NCBI GenBank assembly: GCA_963812255.1
Contig: CAWEUM010000003.1
Span: 372,001 to 436,000, forward strand
Direction: 5' to 3'
Source of the DNA: DATJGR01 sp963812255
GTDB taxonomy: Bacteria; Pseudomonadota; Gammaproteobacteria; Pseudomonadales; Azotimanducaceae
Length of the DNA: 64,000 bases
Positions 51,132 to 60,019 of the stretch are shown here, in pieces; position 1 is the stretch's first letter; each line of letters opens with the position of its first letter. The notes beneath the pieces were generated by a model. It was given only the letters and a program-made list of their open reading frames with translations. It did no database searches and had not been told where the DNA came from. A program made the position numbers and the translations under genes.

Positions 51132-52685
51132 GTGAGCTGGCAAGACGAAGTGGACGAACTGGCGCGGCGCAAACATTTCGCCGCACAGATGGGTGGCGCG
51201 GAGGGCATCGCGCGACAGCGCGCGCGCGGCAAGTTGACGGTGCGCGAACGTATCGAAGCATTGGCCGATGGCGACAGCTTCCGCGAGTTCATGGGCCTCA
51301 TTGGCGATGCCCAGTACGACGGTATCGAGTTGACCGGATTCACGCCCAAGGGCTCGGTCGAAGGCACGTGCCTCATCGATTCCCGCAAGGTGATCGTCAC
51401 GGCCGGCGACTTCACGGTGCGCGGCGGGTCCGCTGGAACGCGTGGCGGACTCGGCCAGGAACTCGCATCGAACGTACGTGCGCGTGAGTGGCGCATCCCC
51501 TATGTCCGGCTATTGGATGCCGCCGGCGGCAGCGTACGGTCGTTCGAGACGATGGGGCGCACGTATCTGCCCGACGGCAACATCTGGAGCGCGGTCGATG
51601 TGGAGCTGTTGAGCTGCGTGCCGGTCGTCTCCGCCGTGATGGGTTCGGTCGCCGGGCTGCCCGCCATCAACGCGTGTCTCGCCCACTTCAACCTGATGAT
51701 CAAGGACAACAGCCAGCTGTTTCCGGGCGGTCCACCGGTGGTCAAAGCCGCGCTCGGCTACGAGATCAGCAAAGAGGAACTCGGCGGCGATCACATCCAC
51801 GTGAAAATCAGCGGCAGCGTGGACAATCTCGCCGACGACGAAGCGCACGCGTTCACAATGCTGCGTCGGTTTCTGTCGTACCTGCCGAGCAACGTCTGGG
51901 AAATGCCGCCACGTGGCGACACGGGTGACGATCCGGACCGACGCGAAGAGCGGCTCTTGTCGCTGATCCCCCGGGACCCCAGACAGATCTACGATCCCAA
52001 ACTGATGATTCGACTCGTGGCCGATACCGATTCGTTCTTCGAGATCGCACCTCTGTACGGTCGTTCGCGCGTGGTTGGCCTCGCGCGGCTGAACGGCTAT
52101 CCGGTCGGCGTGATGGCGAACAATCCGAAACATCACGGCGGCGCCACCGATGTTGCCGCCGGCAACAAAGTCATGCGACTGATCCAGCTGTGCAACACAT
52201 TCCACCTGCCACTGATCTCGTTTGCCGACGAAGCCGGGTTCATGGTGGGTCTCGAATCCGAAAAGCTCGGCATCGAACGTGCCGGCGCCCGCCTGGTGGC
52301 GATGACGAATCAGAGCTGGATGCCGTGGATCACCGTCGTCGTGGGTCGCCTGTACGGCGTCGCCGGCCAATGCCACCACCGGCCGAGCGGCATGTTCCGG
52401 CGGTTCGCGTGGCCGTCTGCGAACTGGGGCTCGATGCACATCGCGGGCGGCGCGAGTGCCGCCTATCGCCGCGAGATCGAAAACGCCCCCGATCCGCAGT
52501 TGATGCGCGATCAGATCGAAGCGCGACTGCGCGCCCTCGCATCGCCCTTTCGCACCGCGGAGGCGACCGGGCAAGACATCATCGACCCACGCGATACGCG
52601 CACGCTGCTCTGTGAGTTCGTTTCCGATGCGCAACGGATACTGCAATCACAACTCGGGCCGCCGCGAATCCCCTACCTGCCGTGA
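51132..52685 (+). CDS. Acyl-CoA carboxylase carboxyltransferase subunit
   Basis: A 517-residue crotonase-fold carboxyltransferase, the beta subunit of biotin-dependent acyl-CoA carboxylases. It starts with the helical ARGKLTVRERIEALADGDSF, has the N-half oxyanion region around GSVAGLPAINACLAHFNLM and the C-half GLESEKLGIERAGARL and SANWGSMHIAGGASAAYRREI. Relatives carboxylate propionyl-, methylcrotonyl- or geranyl-CoA; which is not decidable. No biotin carboxylase or biotin carrier gene is adjacent. GTG start at 51132, in the gap divergent from the MFS gene. Confidence 0.88.
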   Translation: MSWQDEVDELARRKHFAAQMGGAEGIARQRARGKLTVRERIEALADGDSFREFMGLIGDAQYDGIELTGFTPKGSVEGTCLIDSRKVIVTAGDFTVRGGSAGTRGGLGQELASNVRAREWRIPYVRLLDAAGGSVRSFETMGRTYLPDGNIWSAVDVELLSCVPVVSAVMGSVAGLPAINACLAHFNLMIKDNSQLFPGGPPVVKAALGYEISKEELGGDHIHVKISGSVDNLADDEAHAFTMLRRFLSYLPSNVWEMPPRGDTGDDPDRREERLLSLIPRDPRQIYDPKLMIRLVADTDSFFEIAPLYGRSRVVGLARLNGYPVGVMANNPKHHGGATDVAAGNKVMRLIQLCNTFHLPLISFADEAGFMVGLESEKLGIERAGARLVAMTNQSWMPWITVVVGRLYGVAGQCHHRPSGMFRRFAWPSANWGSMHIAGGASAAYRREIENAPDPQLMRDQIEARLRALASPFRTAEATGQDIIDPRDTRTLLCEFVSDAQRILQSQLGPPRIPYLP

Positions 52686-53068
52686 TCGCCCGAATCGGCT
52701 CGACTCGCAACGTCTGAGGCGACCCAGTCGAGGCGCGTGTCGGCAAATACCTCGATGGTCGGCTTGAACGCCCCGGGCGCATCGAGGCTGCCCACCGTGA
52801 CGTCGACAATGTCCGGATGGCCGCCATTGACACACGCGATATGCGTGCCGCAGGCAGCACAGAAGAAGCGCGCGCCATCGCTCGACGAAGCAAGCCGGGT
52901 TGGCACTTCGCCAACATATCGGAAGCGCTCGACCGGCACGACGATCCAGGTGACGTACGGGGCGGCGTGGATGCGCCGGCACATCGTGCAGTGGCAGTTC
53001 GCAGTGACGTACTCTCCCGCGTCGATCTCGTAGCGGATCCGTTTGCAGAAACAACCCCCCTGGATCAT
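52673..53068 (-). CDS. GFA/CENP-V-family zinc protein
   Basis: A 131-residue protein of the glutathione-dependent formaldehyde-activating-enzyme fold. Zinc ligands appear as GGCFCKRIRYEI, NCHCTMCRR and FFCAACGTHIAC. Most such proteins have no proven activity. Its 3' end overlaps the carboxyltransferase stop by 13 bases in convergent orientation. ATG 53068. Confidence 0.92.
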   Translation of the reverse strand: MIQGGCFCKRIRYEIDAGEYVTANCHCTMCRRIHAAPYVTWIVVPVERFRYVGEVPTRLASSSDGARFFCAACGTHIACVNGGHPDIVDVTVGSLDAPGAFKPTIEVFADTRLDWVASDVASRADSGDHGR

Positions 53069-53102
53069 CGAGCCGCCCCAGTGTGATTTGTCGTCGTAAA
53101 CA

Positions 53103-53870
53103 TCAAAGGATCTTCACCGCCACCGTGGACTGAATGCGGTCGTAGGTCAGGTACGTGTACCGCAGATTGCGCTCGCGCACGAACTCCTGAAATGCCTTGT
53201 ATTCCTGATTTCTCCAGCCGGGGAAATTGAAATACTCATCGAATACGATGATCGTACCGGACGCGATGCGATCATCGAGTCGTGTGAATACCTCCCGAGT
53301 CGACGCATAGAGATCGCAGTCCACATGTACGAACGCGACCGGTCTCGTGGCTTGCGACGCGACAAACGCCGGCAGCGAAACGTCGAACAGGCCGCGATGC
53401 AGGCGAACGTTGGCGCGCACGTCGGGTGGAACGCCGCCCCGATCGAATACACCCAGGCCCACACCGTCGAACCAGTGTTCGGGGAGTCCTTCGAAAGAGT
53501 CGAAGCCGTGCACGACCCGATCGCCGACCTTTTCAGCGATGTAGTTGATGGATACCCCGTTTGCGACGCCGAATTCGAGGTACTCCCCGTCCAGCGTGAC
53601 TGCCTCGAGCGCCGCATCGATGACAGGCCAGCGGCCTGCGCAGCTCGAGATGTACAGCATATGTTGTTCGACGTACGCGACAGTGTCGTCGTTGGCTCGC
53701 ACCCATAGTCGGCGACGAATGTTGGGCGGTGTGAAGTCGTCGTTCGAATCGGCGGGCTTCGAGACGGCCTGATAGATCGCCTCGCGGACCTCCGGATCGC
53801 GCAACGCGCGACGCAGAAGCCGCTGCGTCGCTCGAATCATCCATGCCTTGAATCGATTGACGATACTCAT
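53103..53870 (-). CDS. TylF/MycF-type class I SAM methyltransferase
   Basis: A 255-residue protein. Motif I reads EYLEFGVANGVSINYIA, followed by VHGFDSFEGLPEHW, the TylF hallmark; PVAFVHVDCDLYAST carries the Mg-binding acidic residues and IIVFDEYFNFPGW the second metal site. Known members methylate macrolide sugars or act in O-antigen and glycopeptide pathways. No polysaccharide or polyketide gene is near. ATG 53870 is chosen; GTG 53882 is possible. Divergent from the amidohydrolase at 54036. Confidence 0.87.
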   Translation of the reverse strand: MSIVNRFKAWMIRATQRLLRRALRDPEVREAIYQAVSKPADSNDDFTPPNIRRRLWVRANDDTVAYVEQHMLYISSCAGRWPVIDAALEAVTLDGEYLEFGVANGVSINYIAEKVGDRVVHGFDSFEGLPEHWFDGVGLGVFDRGGVPPDVRANVRLHRGLFDVSLPAFVASQATRPVAFVHVDCDLYASTREVFTRLDDRIASGTIIVFDEYFNFPGWRNQEYKAFQEFVRERNLRYTYLTYDRIQSTVAVKIL

Positions 53871-54035
53871 CGATCCACTCACTTTGCAGACCGTATTGCG
53901 ACCAAGCTCAGGGTGGCTGCGTCACGGCTCTATAGATACCACAGAGATTGCCGGCAGGCATCCGCCAATAGCGCTCGCTATCGACCGTCGGCGTCTTTTT
54001 CTCTACGCTCGAACCGGTCTGTTCAGGTGGACACC

Positions 54036-55253
54036 ATGACCAACGAGCCATATGTACTGATCACCGCCGATACCCACGCAGGTGGCAGCCACGCGCAGTA
54101 CCGCGAATATCTCGAACCACAGTATCGCGACGCATTCGACGCGTGGCGCGGCGGCTACAGAAATCCGGCGCTCGAGCACTACGGCAGCAAGAAGCTGCGC
54201 AACTGGGATCTCGACATCCGCACCAACGACCAGAACAGCCAGGGCGTGGTTGGCGAAGTGATCTTTCCGAACACGGTACCGCCGTTCTTTCGCAAGAGCA
54301 TCGTCACCGCACAACCGCCACGGCCCGAGGATTACGAGCACGCACTGGCCGGAATCCGTGCGCACAACCGCTGGCTGAAGGACTTCTGTGCCCAAGATCC
54401 GGTGCGCCGCGCCGGTATCGGTCTGATTCTTCCCAACGATCTCGATGAGGCGATCAAGGACATCGAGTTCATCGCGAAGGCCGGATTGCGTGGCGGCGTA
54501 CTGCTGCCGCTGATTCCGCCAGATTGCGGCTGGCTGAAACCGTTGTACGATCCGGCTTGGGATAGGGTGTATGCCGCAATTCAGGATCACGATCTCGTGA
54601 TCAATCAGCACTCCGGACAAGGCTCGCCGAACTACGGAGAAGGACCGGTGCCGGAGGCGCTTTGGATCTCCGAAGTCACGTTCTACTGTCAGACCGGCTT
54701 CCGCCATCTGCTGATGAGCGGCGCCTACGAGAAATATCCAAGACTGAAGTACGTCCTCACCGAAAGTGGTTGCAGCTGGGTCGGCGACATGCTGAAGGCG
54801 CTCGACCGTATCCACATGGGCTTCGTGCACGGCGCCATCGGCGAGATGAACTACGAGGGCATGCAGTGGGTATTGAGGGACAAACCAAGCGAATATGCGG
54901 CCCGCAATTGCTTCTACGGCGCGAGCTTTCCCAGCGCCGCCGACTTGAACGGCATCGATGCGATCGGCGAGGACCGTGTGCTCTGGGGTAACGACTACCC
55001 ACACTATGAAGGCACGTTCCCCTACAACCTCGAATCGCTGCGGCTGACGTTCGCCGACATGCCCGAGACGCGCCGCCGCAAGGTGCTCGGTGAGAACGCG
55101 GCAAAGCTGTACCACTTCGATCTCGACAGGCTTCGGCCGCTTGCTGCGAAATTCGGGCCGACCCCCGAGCAGATCAGCACCCCGTTGCCGAAGGATCAGA
55201 TACCACGCGACGCGACGTGCTATCTGTTCCAGAGTGCGCTGTACGGACTCTGA
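54036..55253 (+). CDS. Amidohydrolase-family protein (PF04909 type), first of pair
   Basis: A 405-residue TIM-barrel protein. The start YVLITADTHAG has a single His where family members show DxHxH or DxHxxEP; later landmarks are DHDLVINQHSGQG, FRHLLMSGAYEKYPRLKYV (short form LLMSGAYEKYP), TESGCSWVG and VLWGNDYPHYEGTFP with the conserved metal-site Asp. Relatives are decarboxylases or hydrolases in catabolic routes. ATG 54036. The next amidohydrolase gene begins 2 bases after its stop, so the two are translationally coupled. Confidence 0.9.
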   Translation: MTNEPYVLITADTHAGGSHAQYREYLEPQYRDAFDAWRGGYRNPALEHYGSKKLRNWDLDIRTNDQNSQGVVGEVIFPNTVPPFFRKSIVTAQPPRPEDYEHALAGIRAHNRWLKDFCAQDPVRRAGIGLILPNDLDEAIKDIEFIAKAGLRGGVLLPLIPPDCGWLKPLYDPAWDRVYAAIQDHDLVINQHSGQGSPNYGEGPVPEALWISEVTFYCQTGFRHLLMSGAYEKYPRLKYVLTESGCSWVGDMLKALDRIHMGFVHGAIGEMNYEGMQWVLRDKPSEYAARNCFYGASFPSAADLNGIDAIGEDRVLWGNDYPHYEGTFPYNLESLRLTFADMPETRRRKVLGENAAKLYHFDLDRLRPLAAKFGPTPEQISTPLPKDQIPRDATCYLFQSALYGL

Positions 55254-55255
55254 CG

Positions 55256-56125
55256 ATGGCCAAGCCAGCCGATGTCGGAATAGTCGACACGATGATCGGT
55301 TTCCCGGCCGACGACTTCAAAATGTACGACTTCATTCGTGAGCAGTTGAAGGACGGTTCGGCGAAATTCGACTTCCCGGTCGAGTACATGTTCAAGAACG
55401 TGCCAAAGGAACTGTACGGATCGGGCGACCCCATTTCGATCACGCTGCATGAGATGGACCGCTTCGGCATCGAGGTCGGCCTGATCGGTGTCGGCGGCGA
55501 CGTCAGCCGCAAAGCGCTCAAAGAACACGCGGATCGATTCGTCGGACAGGGTTCGGTGGACCCCAACAAGGGCATGGAGGGGATCCGCGACATGGTGCGC
55601 CAGCACGAGGAATTCGGTGTGCGTTCGTTCGGCGCATTCAACGCCGGCTACAACCCGCAGGTCGGGATTGCGGATGCATTGATGTATCCGATCTACGCGA
55701 AATGCGTGGAACTCGGGCTGCCGATCTTTTCGTGCGCCGGTGTTCCGGGGCCGCGTTTTCCGATGTGGCCGCAGAAGGTCGAACTGATCGATCAGGTGAT
55801 GTACGACTTTCCCGAACTCGTGTTCGTCACACGGCACGGTTGCGAACCATGGCAGGACCTCGCGATCAAGCTGATGCTGAAGTGGCCGAACTTGTACTAC
55901 TCGACATCGGCATTCGCGCCGAAGCACTACCCGAAAGCCATCGTCGACTACGCGAACACGCGCGGCGCGGACAAGATCATCTACGCCGGCTACTTCCCGA
56001 TGGGTTTGTCGCTGGAACGGATCATGACCGACATGCACGGTGTTCCGTTCAAGGAATCGGTGTGGCCAAAGTTCCTGCGCGAGAACGCGCGCAAAGTGCT
56101 GAAACTCGACGGTCCGCCGGGTTGA
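55256..56125 (+). CDS. Amidohydrolase-family protein (PF04909 type), second of pair
   Basis: A 289-residue TIM-barrel protein starting ADVGIVDTMIGFPADD; the usual metal-binding DxHxH is replaced by DTMIGF, so at least that metal ligand pair is missing. Other landmarks are LPIFSCAGVPGPR, FVTRHGCEPW and the end KIIYAGYFPMG, where the usual final Asp of SDxP is also absent. Shorter than its neighbour and likely a non-canonical or partner subunit. ATG 55256 follows the upstream stop by two bases. Confidence 0.87.
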   Translation: MAKPADVGIVDTMIGFPADDFKMYDFIREQLKDGSAKFDFPVEYMFKNVPKELYGSGDPISITLHEMDRFGIEVGLIGVGGDVSRKALKEHADRFVGQGSVDPNKGMEGIRDMVRQHEEFGVRSFGAFNAGYNPQVGIADALMYPIYAKCVELGLPIFSCAGVPGPRFPMWPQKVELIDQVMYDFPELVFVTRHGCEPWQDLAIKLMLKWPNLYYSTSAFAPKHYPKAIVDYANTRGADKIIYAGYFPMGLSLERIMTDMHGVPFKESVWPKFLRENARKVLKLDGPPG

Positions 56126-56147
56126 CCGACGCGCGTCTGCCCCGACT

Positions 56148-56690
56148 CTACTTGGTTGCGTAGGCAGGCACGTCCACGAGCGCATCCAACAGCGCCTGAC
56201 CGAGCGCGATCAGAGCGCCCTCCTTTTCGAGCGCATCCGGCGCATCGAGTGACAACTGAATGACGAGGCGCCCGTGACTCGCCTCCAGTTTGAGTTCGTG
56301 TTCATTGCGTTGGAGCCAGCCGGAATCTCCGAGATTCACGCGTTGCACGTTCTTCTCGCCAACGGCCCAACTCGGGTTCTTCGGTTTGATGTCGTCGAAA
56401 TGCGCGGCGGTGTCGGCAGTGTGAAATATCAGGAGCAGTGTGTTCGACGTCGGGTCGGAGTACGAGCATTGATACGAATCGACACCCTTCACCAGCGAAC
56501 CGCCACGCATCGCTGCATACCCGCCATCGGAATCCGGCAGCACCGTCGTCACCTGCGCCGCACTGAGCAACGCGCAGGGATCCGGGCCACGCGACGAATT
56601 CTCGTCGCCGCCGGCGTCCTCACCTTGCTTGCCGCAGCCGCAAAGCAGAACCACCGTCGCGAGTGTGAATCCGGAAATCCGCCTGAGCAC
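56148..56690 (-). CDS. Small periplasmic lipoprotein, DUF3558-like
   Basis: A 180-residue lipoprotein; the signal ends in VVLLCGCGKQ, a lipobox. The mature region PDPCALLSAAQVTTVLP and DSYQCSYSD, two Cys that may pair, resembles DUF3558-type substrate-binding-like lipoproteins, a loose match only. It is convergent with the amidohydrolase pair (22 bases) and follows the hotdog genes in the same direction after 62 bases. Function unknown. Confidence 0.72.
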   Translation of the reverse strand: MLRRISGFTLATVVLLCGCGKQGEDAGGDENSSRGPDPCALLSAAQVTTVLPDSDGGYAAMRGGSLVKGVDSYQCSYSDPTSNTLLLIFHTADTAAHFDDIKPKNPSWAVGEKNVQRVNLGDSGWLQRNEHELKLEASHGRLVIQLSLDAPDALEKEGALIALGQALLDALVDVPAYATK

Positions 56691-56752
56691 AACGGTTCTC
56701 CTTCCAGAGGGACTTCAGCCTGCGCCCGCCTCGGGCGCGGCGCAACCCTGCT

Positions 56753-57175
56753 TCACGGGGGCGGTGGGGCGATACGGACCCGCGCGTTGCCGAACACCCG
56801 CGTTTCGCCCGCGGTGTTCTTGACCGACACGTCGAGTTCGATCACGCCGGATTCGAAATCGACATCGGTCACCACTCCAATCAACGCACACGGTTCGTCC
56901 GCCAGCAGCGGCGCCCGAAACACTGTGTCGATGTACTCGACACGCGCACGCGGCGACCACTGATGAATCATCGTCGTGATGAAACCCATCGACATGATTC
57001 CCGGCACGAGTGCGCCGGGCAGGCCTTCATGGCGGGCACGCTCGTGACTATCGAAACGCGCGCCGAGCCAGCCCACGGCACCGGCGAACTCACGTACTCG
57101 ATCGAGCGAAGTATCGGGTTCGAATGTCGGCAACTCGGCGCCGAATTCCACGTCTTCGATACGCGTGATGCTCAC
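56753..57175 (-). CDS. Single-hotdog MaoC-like dehydratase, subunit B
   Basis: A 140-residue MaoC-fold protein. The region FDSHERARHEGLPGALVPGI aligns with the hydratase-motif loop of MaoC domains, and VSVKNTAGETRVFGNARV is the typical last strand. Single-hotdog MaoC proteins usually work as heterodimers, as known for ChsH1/ChsH2 in steroid side-chain degradation. GTG 57175 overlaps the stop of the partner gene (57172) in a GTGA junction. It should act with the upstream gene product on an enoyl- or hydroxyacyl-CoA. Confidence 0.82.
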   Translation of the reverse strand: MSITRIEDVEFGAELPTFEPDTSLDRVREFAGAVGWLGARFDSHERARHEGLPGALVPGIMSMGFITTMIHQWSPRARVEYIDTVFRAPLLADEPCALIGVVTDVDFESGVIELDVSVKNTAGETRVFGNARVRIAPPPP

Positions 57176-57615
57176 GATTCGGGACGCTCGCGAATCACCA
57201 TGCTCGAGTCGCTGGTCGCAACGTGCGCGCCTGCCGCATCGCGGATTTCCATCCGAGAGACCAGAAAGATCATCCGTCCGGAGCGGCCGCTCTTGGCGTA
57301 AATGTCGTGCAGATGAGTCCGTCCATTGAGCGGCGCGCCGACGCGAACCGGCTGCAGACATGTCACTGCCTTGCCGCCATCCATCGGAATGCCGCCAAGC
57401 TCCGGAAAGCTGATCGGCAACCGTCGGCCCGATGCAAGGCTCGCAAGAATCGCGGGGGTTGCCTGAAAATCGCCGTTCATCGGATCGACGAACTCGGGAC
57501 GCGTTTCGCCGGACATCCGCGCGACGGTCAGCGCATTCGCCTCGTCGATGATGAAATCCTTGCTGTCGAATTCGAGGTTCAGAAACCGCGCCTTCAGGTC
57601 GTCGATGTCGAGCAT
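57172..57615 (-). CDS. Single-hotdog FAS1-type MaoC dehydratase, subunit A
   Basis: A 147-residue protein with the N-terminal MaoC (FAS1-like dehydratase) hotdog pattern: FIIDEANALTVARMSGE, NGDFQATPAILASLA and the central VGAPLNGRTHLHDIYAKSGRSG (short form GRTHLHDIYAKSG). ATG 57615 lies 3 bases after the amidohydrolase stop (57619), and its own stop overlaps the next start. The pair probably forms a two-subunit (de)hydratase for an acyl-CoA. Confidence 0.82.
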   Translation of the reverse strand: MLDIDDLKARFLNLEFDSKDFIIDEANALTVARMSGETRPEFVDPMNGDFQATPAILASLASGRRLPISFPELGGIPMDGGKAVTCLQPVRVGAPLNGRTHLHDIYAKSGRSGRMIFLVSRMEIRDAAGAHVATSDSSMVIRERPES

Positions 57616-57618
57616 GCG

Positions 57619-58791
57619 TCAGACCCCAATGTTCAACAGCGAAGCGAAGTTGCCGAAGTAGAATCGATCGCGCGCGGCGCTGTGCGTTTCGGCCGCATCG
57701 AGCGTACTGTCGAATCGGCCGATCGGATCGCGTCCGCCTTCGGGATGCGGAAAGTCGGAGGCAAACATGAAGATGTCGGCGCCGGCTTGATCGATCAGCC
57801 AACCCGCATCTTCGTACGGAAACAGGCTCACGCGCACCTGACGTCGGAAGAATTCGGACGGACTCAACGTAAGCCCTCCGAGCAGAGGTTCGGATTTGCG
57901 AAACGCCTTGTGACCCTGATCCAGCGTGCGCAGGAACCCGGGGACCCACGTCGCGCCGATCTCGATGACACCGCACATCAGCTTTGGAAAGCGCTGGAAC
58001 ACCTGATCGTAGATCATCGCAGTCAGGAAGTTCTGCGGCGAATGCGAGATCGCATGGAAGTCCTTTCCGCGTAGATTCTCACCGCCGCCAAGCCAGTCCT
58101 TCACCTTCGGATGACCCGCCTCGTGGTAGGCCTTGTCGAGGCCGCGGCCACCACCGATGTGCAACACCATCGGCACCCCGCTAGCCTGTAGCAGATCCCA
58201 GATCGGATCGTGATCGACATGCGACGGCGAGCGGCCGGCCACCGGGTCCGAACTCACCCAGAATGCGCGGATACCCTCCGCAAGCCCATCGCGAACCGCA
58301 TTGAGCGCGAGTTTCGGATCCGTCAACGGCGCGTAACCCACTGGAAGCAGGCGCGCATCGTGCCGACAGAAATCCGCCATGCGTCGGTTCAGCATGTCGG
58401 CTCCGCCATACAGCTTGTCGAGCCTGGACGAACGGGCGAATTGGCCGATCGAGAACGTCGGGAACACGAGTTGCTGCTCGAACCCGAGCAGGTCGAGAGC
58501 ATGGCTGCGCTCCTTCGGATCGAATGCGCCATACGCGTGCCACCCCTTCGGCCCCGAGATCAGGGGCGCCTCGAGCAGCTTCGCCGTCGCCTGCGGATCC
58601 GCATGCCGCGCTTTGGCCGCGGCGATCGTCTCAACCACCTTGGCACCGCCGCTCTCTGTCGCCAGCGGACCAACCAGCCCCGCTTGCTCGGGCCTGGCGT
58701 AGCTCGCCAGCCAATCCAAAGTCTCCATCACGTGGCTGTCGGAATCGAACATGCGCCGGCCGCCGGCGTAGGTCGCATTGGGTTGCACCAT
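57619..58791 (-). CDS. Amidohydrolase-family protein (PF04909 type)
   Basis: A 390-residue TIM-barrel protein. The metal motif at the start reads MFDSDSHVMET, with the typical DxHxxE; later landmarks are VPMVLHIGGGRG, HAISHSPQNFLTAM, CGVIEIGATWVPGF and IFMFASDFPHPEGGRDP with the conserved SDxPH. This is the most canonical of the three in this cluster. ATG 58791 is preferred over 58800 because GAGGAG would touch the latter but sits nine bases from the former. First gene of the minus-strand set with the two hotdog subunits. Confidence 0.9.
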   Translation of the reverse strand: MVQPNATYAGGRRMFDSDSHVMETLDWLASYARPEQAGLVGPLATESGGAKVVETIAAAKARHADPQATAKLLEAPLISGPKGWHAYGAFDPKERSHALDLLGFEQQLVFPTFSIGQFARSSRLDKLYGGADMLNRRMADFCRHDARLLPVGYAPLTDPKLALNAVRDGLAEGIRAFWVSSDPVAGRSPSHVDHDPIWDLLQASGVPMVLHIGGGRGLDKAYHEAGHPKVKDWLGGGENLRGKDFHAISHSPQNFLTAMIYDQVFQRFPKLMCGVIEIGATWVPGFLRTLDQGHKAFRKSEPLLGGLTLSPSEFFRRQVRVSLFPYEDAGWLIDQAGADIFMFASDFPHPEGGRDPIGRFDSTLDAAETHSAARDRFYFGNFASLLNIGV

Positions 58792-59026
58792 CGGTCTCAT
58801 CTCCTCACGTCGGATCTGAATCATCGCACAGGTCGGGACGGCCATTGAAGACGCCGGCTACCGTCTCGGTGATCGCCAACGCCTTGATTAGGGGGCGATC
58901 GGATCCACGCACCATTGCGAACGAGATCTCCGACGCGGCCCCAGCGTCCCGGGCCGCTTCGACATTGGGCAATACACCGGCATGCCACACCGGCTAAGCT
59001 TCCCATCCGACAGCCCGGAGCCCGCC

Positions 59027-60019
59027 ATGGCCATCACCCAGCGCGAGGTACACCTGATCAATCATCCCGACGGCATGCCGTCGGTGGCCGACTTTGCCAT
59101 CGTCGAATCCACCGTGGCCGAGCCGGCCGCAGGCGAGATTCTGGTTCAAAATCTCTACATGTCGGTCGATCCGGCGATGCGGCCACGCCTCTCGATCGGT
59201 CAGCAACCATTGAACGAAGCAATGGGTGGCGGCGCCATCGGCGTGGTGGCCGCGAGCCGCCATACAGATTTCAAAGAAGGCGACCTCGTGCAGCATCAGG
59301 CGGGATTCCGCGAATACTGGCTCTGCGATGGAACGCACGTGCGCGCGCTGCCACCCGGCGACACGTCACCGACGCTTCACATGCACGTGCTCGGCGGCAC
59401 CGGGCTCACGGCCTATGGAGGCCTGTTGGTCACCGGAGAATTGCAGCGCGGCGAAAATGTCTTCGTCTCGGCAGCCGCCGGCGCGGTCGGCAGCGTGGCG
59501 GTGCAGATCGCCAGAATAAATGGCTGCTACACGATCGGCAGTGCCGGTTCGCAGGCCAAATGCGACTGGCTGACCGACGAACTCGGTGTCGACGTCGCGA
59601 TCAACTACAAGCAAGGCTCGTTGCGCAAAAATCTCAAGGCTGCAGCACCGAACGGCATCGATGTGTATTTCGAAAACGTCGGCGGCGAACATCTGGATGC
59701 AGCACTGCCGCGGATGAATCCGCTCGGCCGCATCCCGGTATGTGGGATGATCTCTGCGTACAACACGCCAGGCGCGCGGTCCACGGGTGTAACGACGTTG
59801 TCGAACATGATCTACAACCGGCTGACGATGAAGGGCTTCGTGGTGTACGAGTTCGACAACATTCGAGAGCAATTCCTCAGCGATATGAAAGCCTGGATTG
59901 CCGATGGGCGGATGAAGTATCGCGAGACGATCGTCGACGGCATCGACAATGCACCGCGCGCGCTGATCGGGCTGTTCACTGGCGAGAACATCGGCAAGAT
60001 GCTCGTGAGACTCGCATAG
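59027..60019 (+). CDS. MDR-family NADP-dependent reductase (curcumin/prostaglandin reductase-like)
   Basis: A 330-residue zinc-independent medium-chain reductase. The start REVHLINHPDGMPS and LVQNLYMSVDPAMRPR are typical of the CurA/LTB4-dehydrogenase branch, with the nucleotide-binding AAAGAVGSVAVQIA and YFENVGGEHLDAAL. These enzymes reduce the double bond of alpha,beta-unsaturated ketones. ATG 59027 has GGAG seven bases upstream. The stop overlaps the start of the transporter gene (TAGTG), so the two are coupled. Divergent from the amidohydrolase/hotdog set. Confidence 0.92.
   Translation: MAITQREVHLINHPDGMPSVADFAIVESTVAEPAAGEILVQNLYMSVDPAMRPRLSIGQQPLNEAMGGGAIGVVAASRHTDFKEGDLVQHQAGFREYWLCDGTHVRALPPGDTSPTLHMHVLGGTGLTAYGGLLVTGELQRGENVFVSAAAGAVGSVAVQIARINGCYTIGSAGSQAKCDWLTDELGVDVAINYKQGSLRKNLKAAAPNGIDVYFENVGGEHLDAALPRMNPLGRIPVCGMISAYNTPGARSTGVTTLSNMIYNRLTMKGFVVYEFDNIREQFLSDMKAWIADGRMKYRETIVDGIDNAPRALIGLFTGENIGKMLVRLA

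Noticed and set aside
49679..51496. 605-residue version of the spinster-like MFS protein
   Set aside because: The extra N-terminal 160 residues lie antisense to the carboxyltransferase gene and are Ser/Arg-rich; ATG 51013 with GGGAGG gives a normal transporter.
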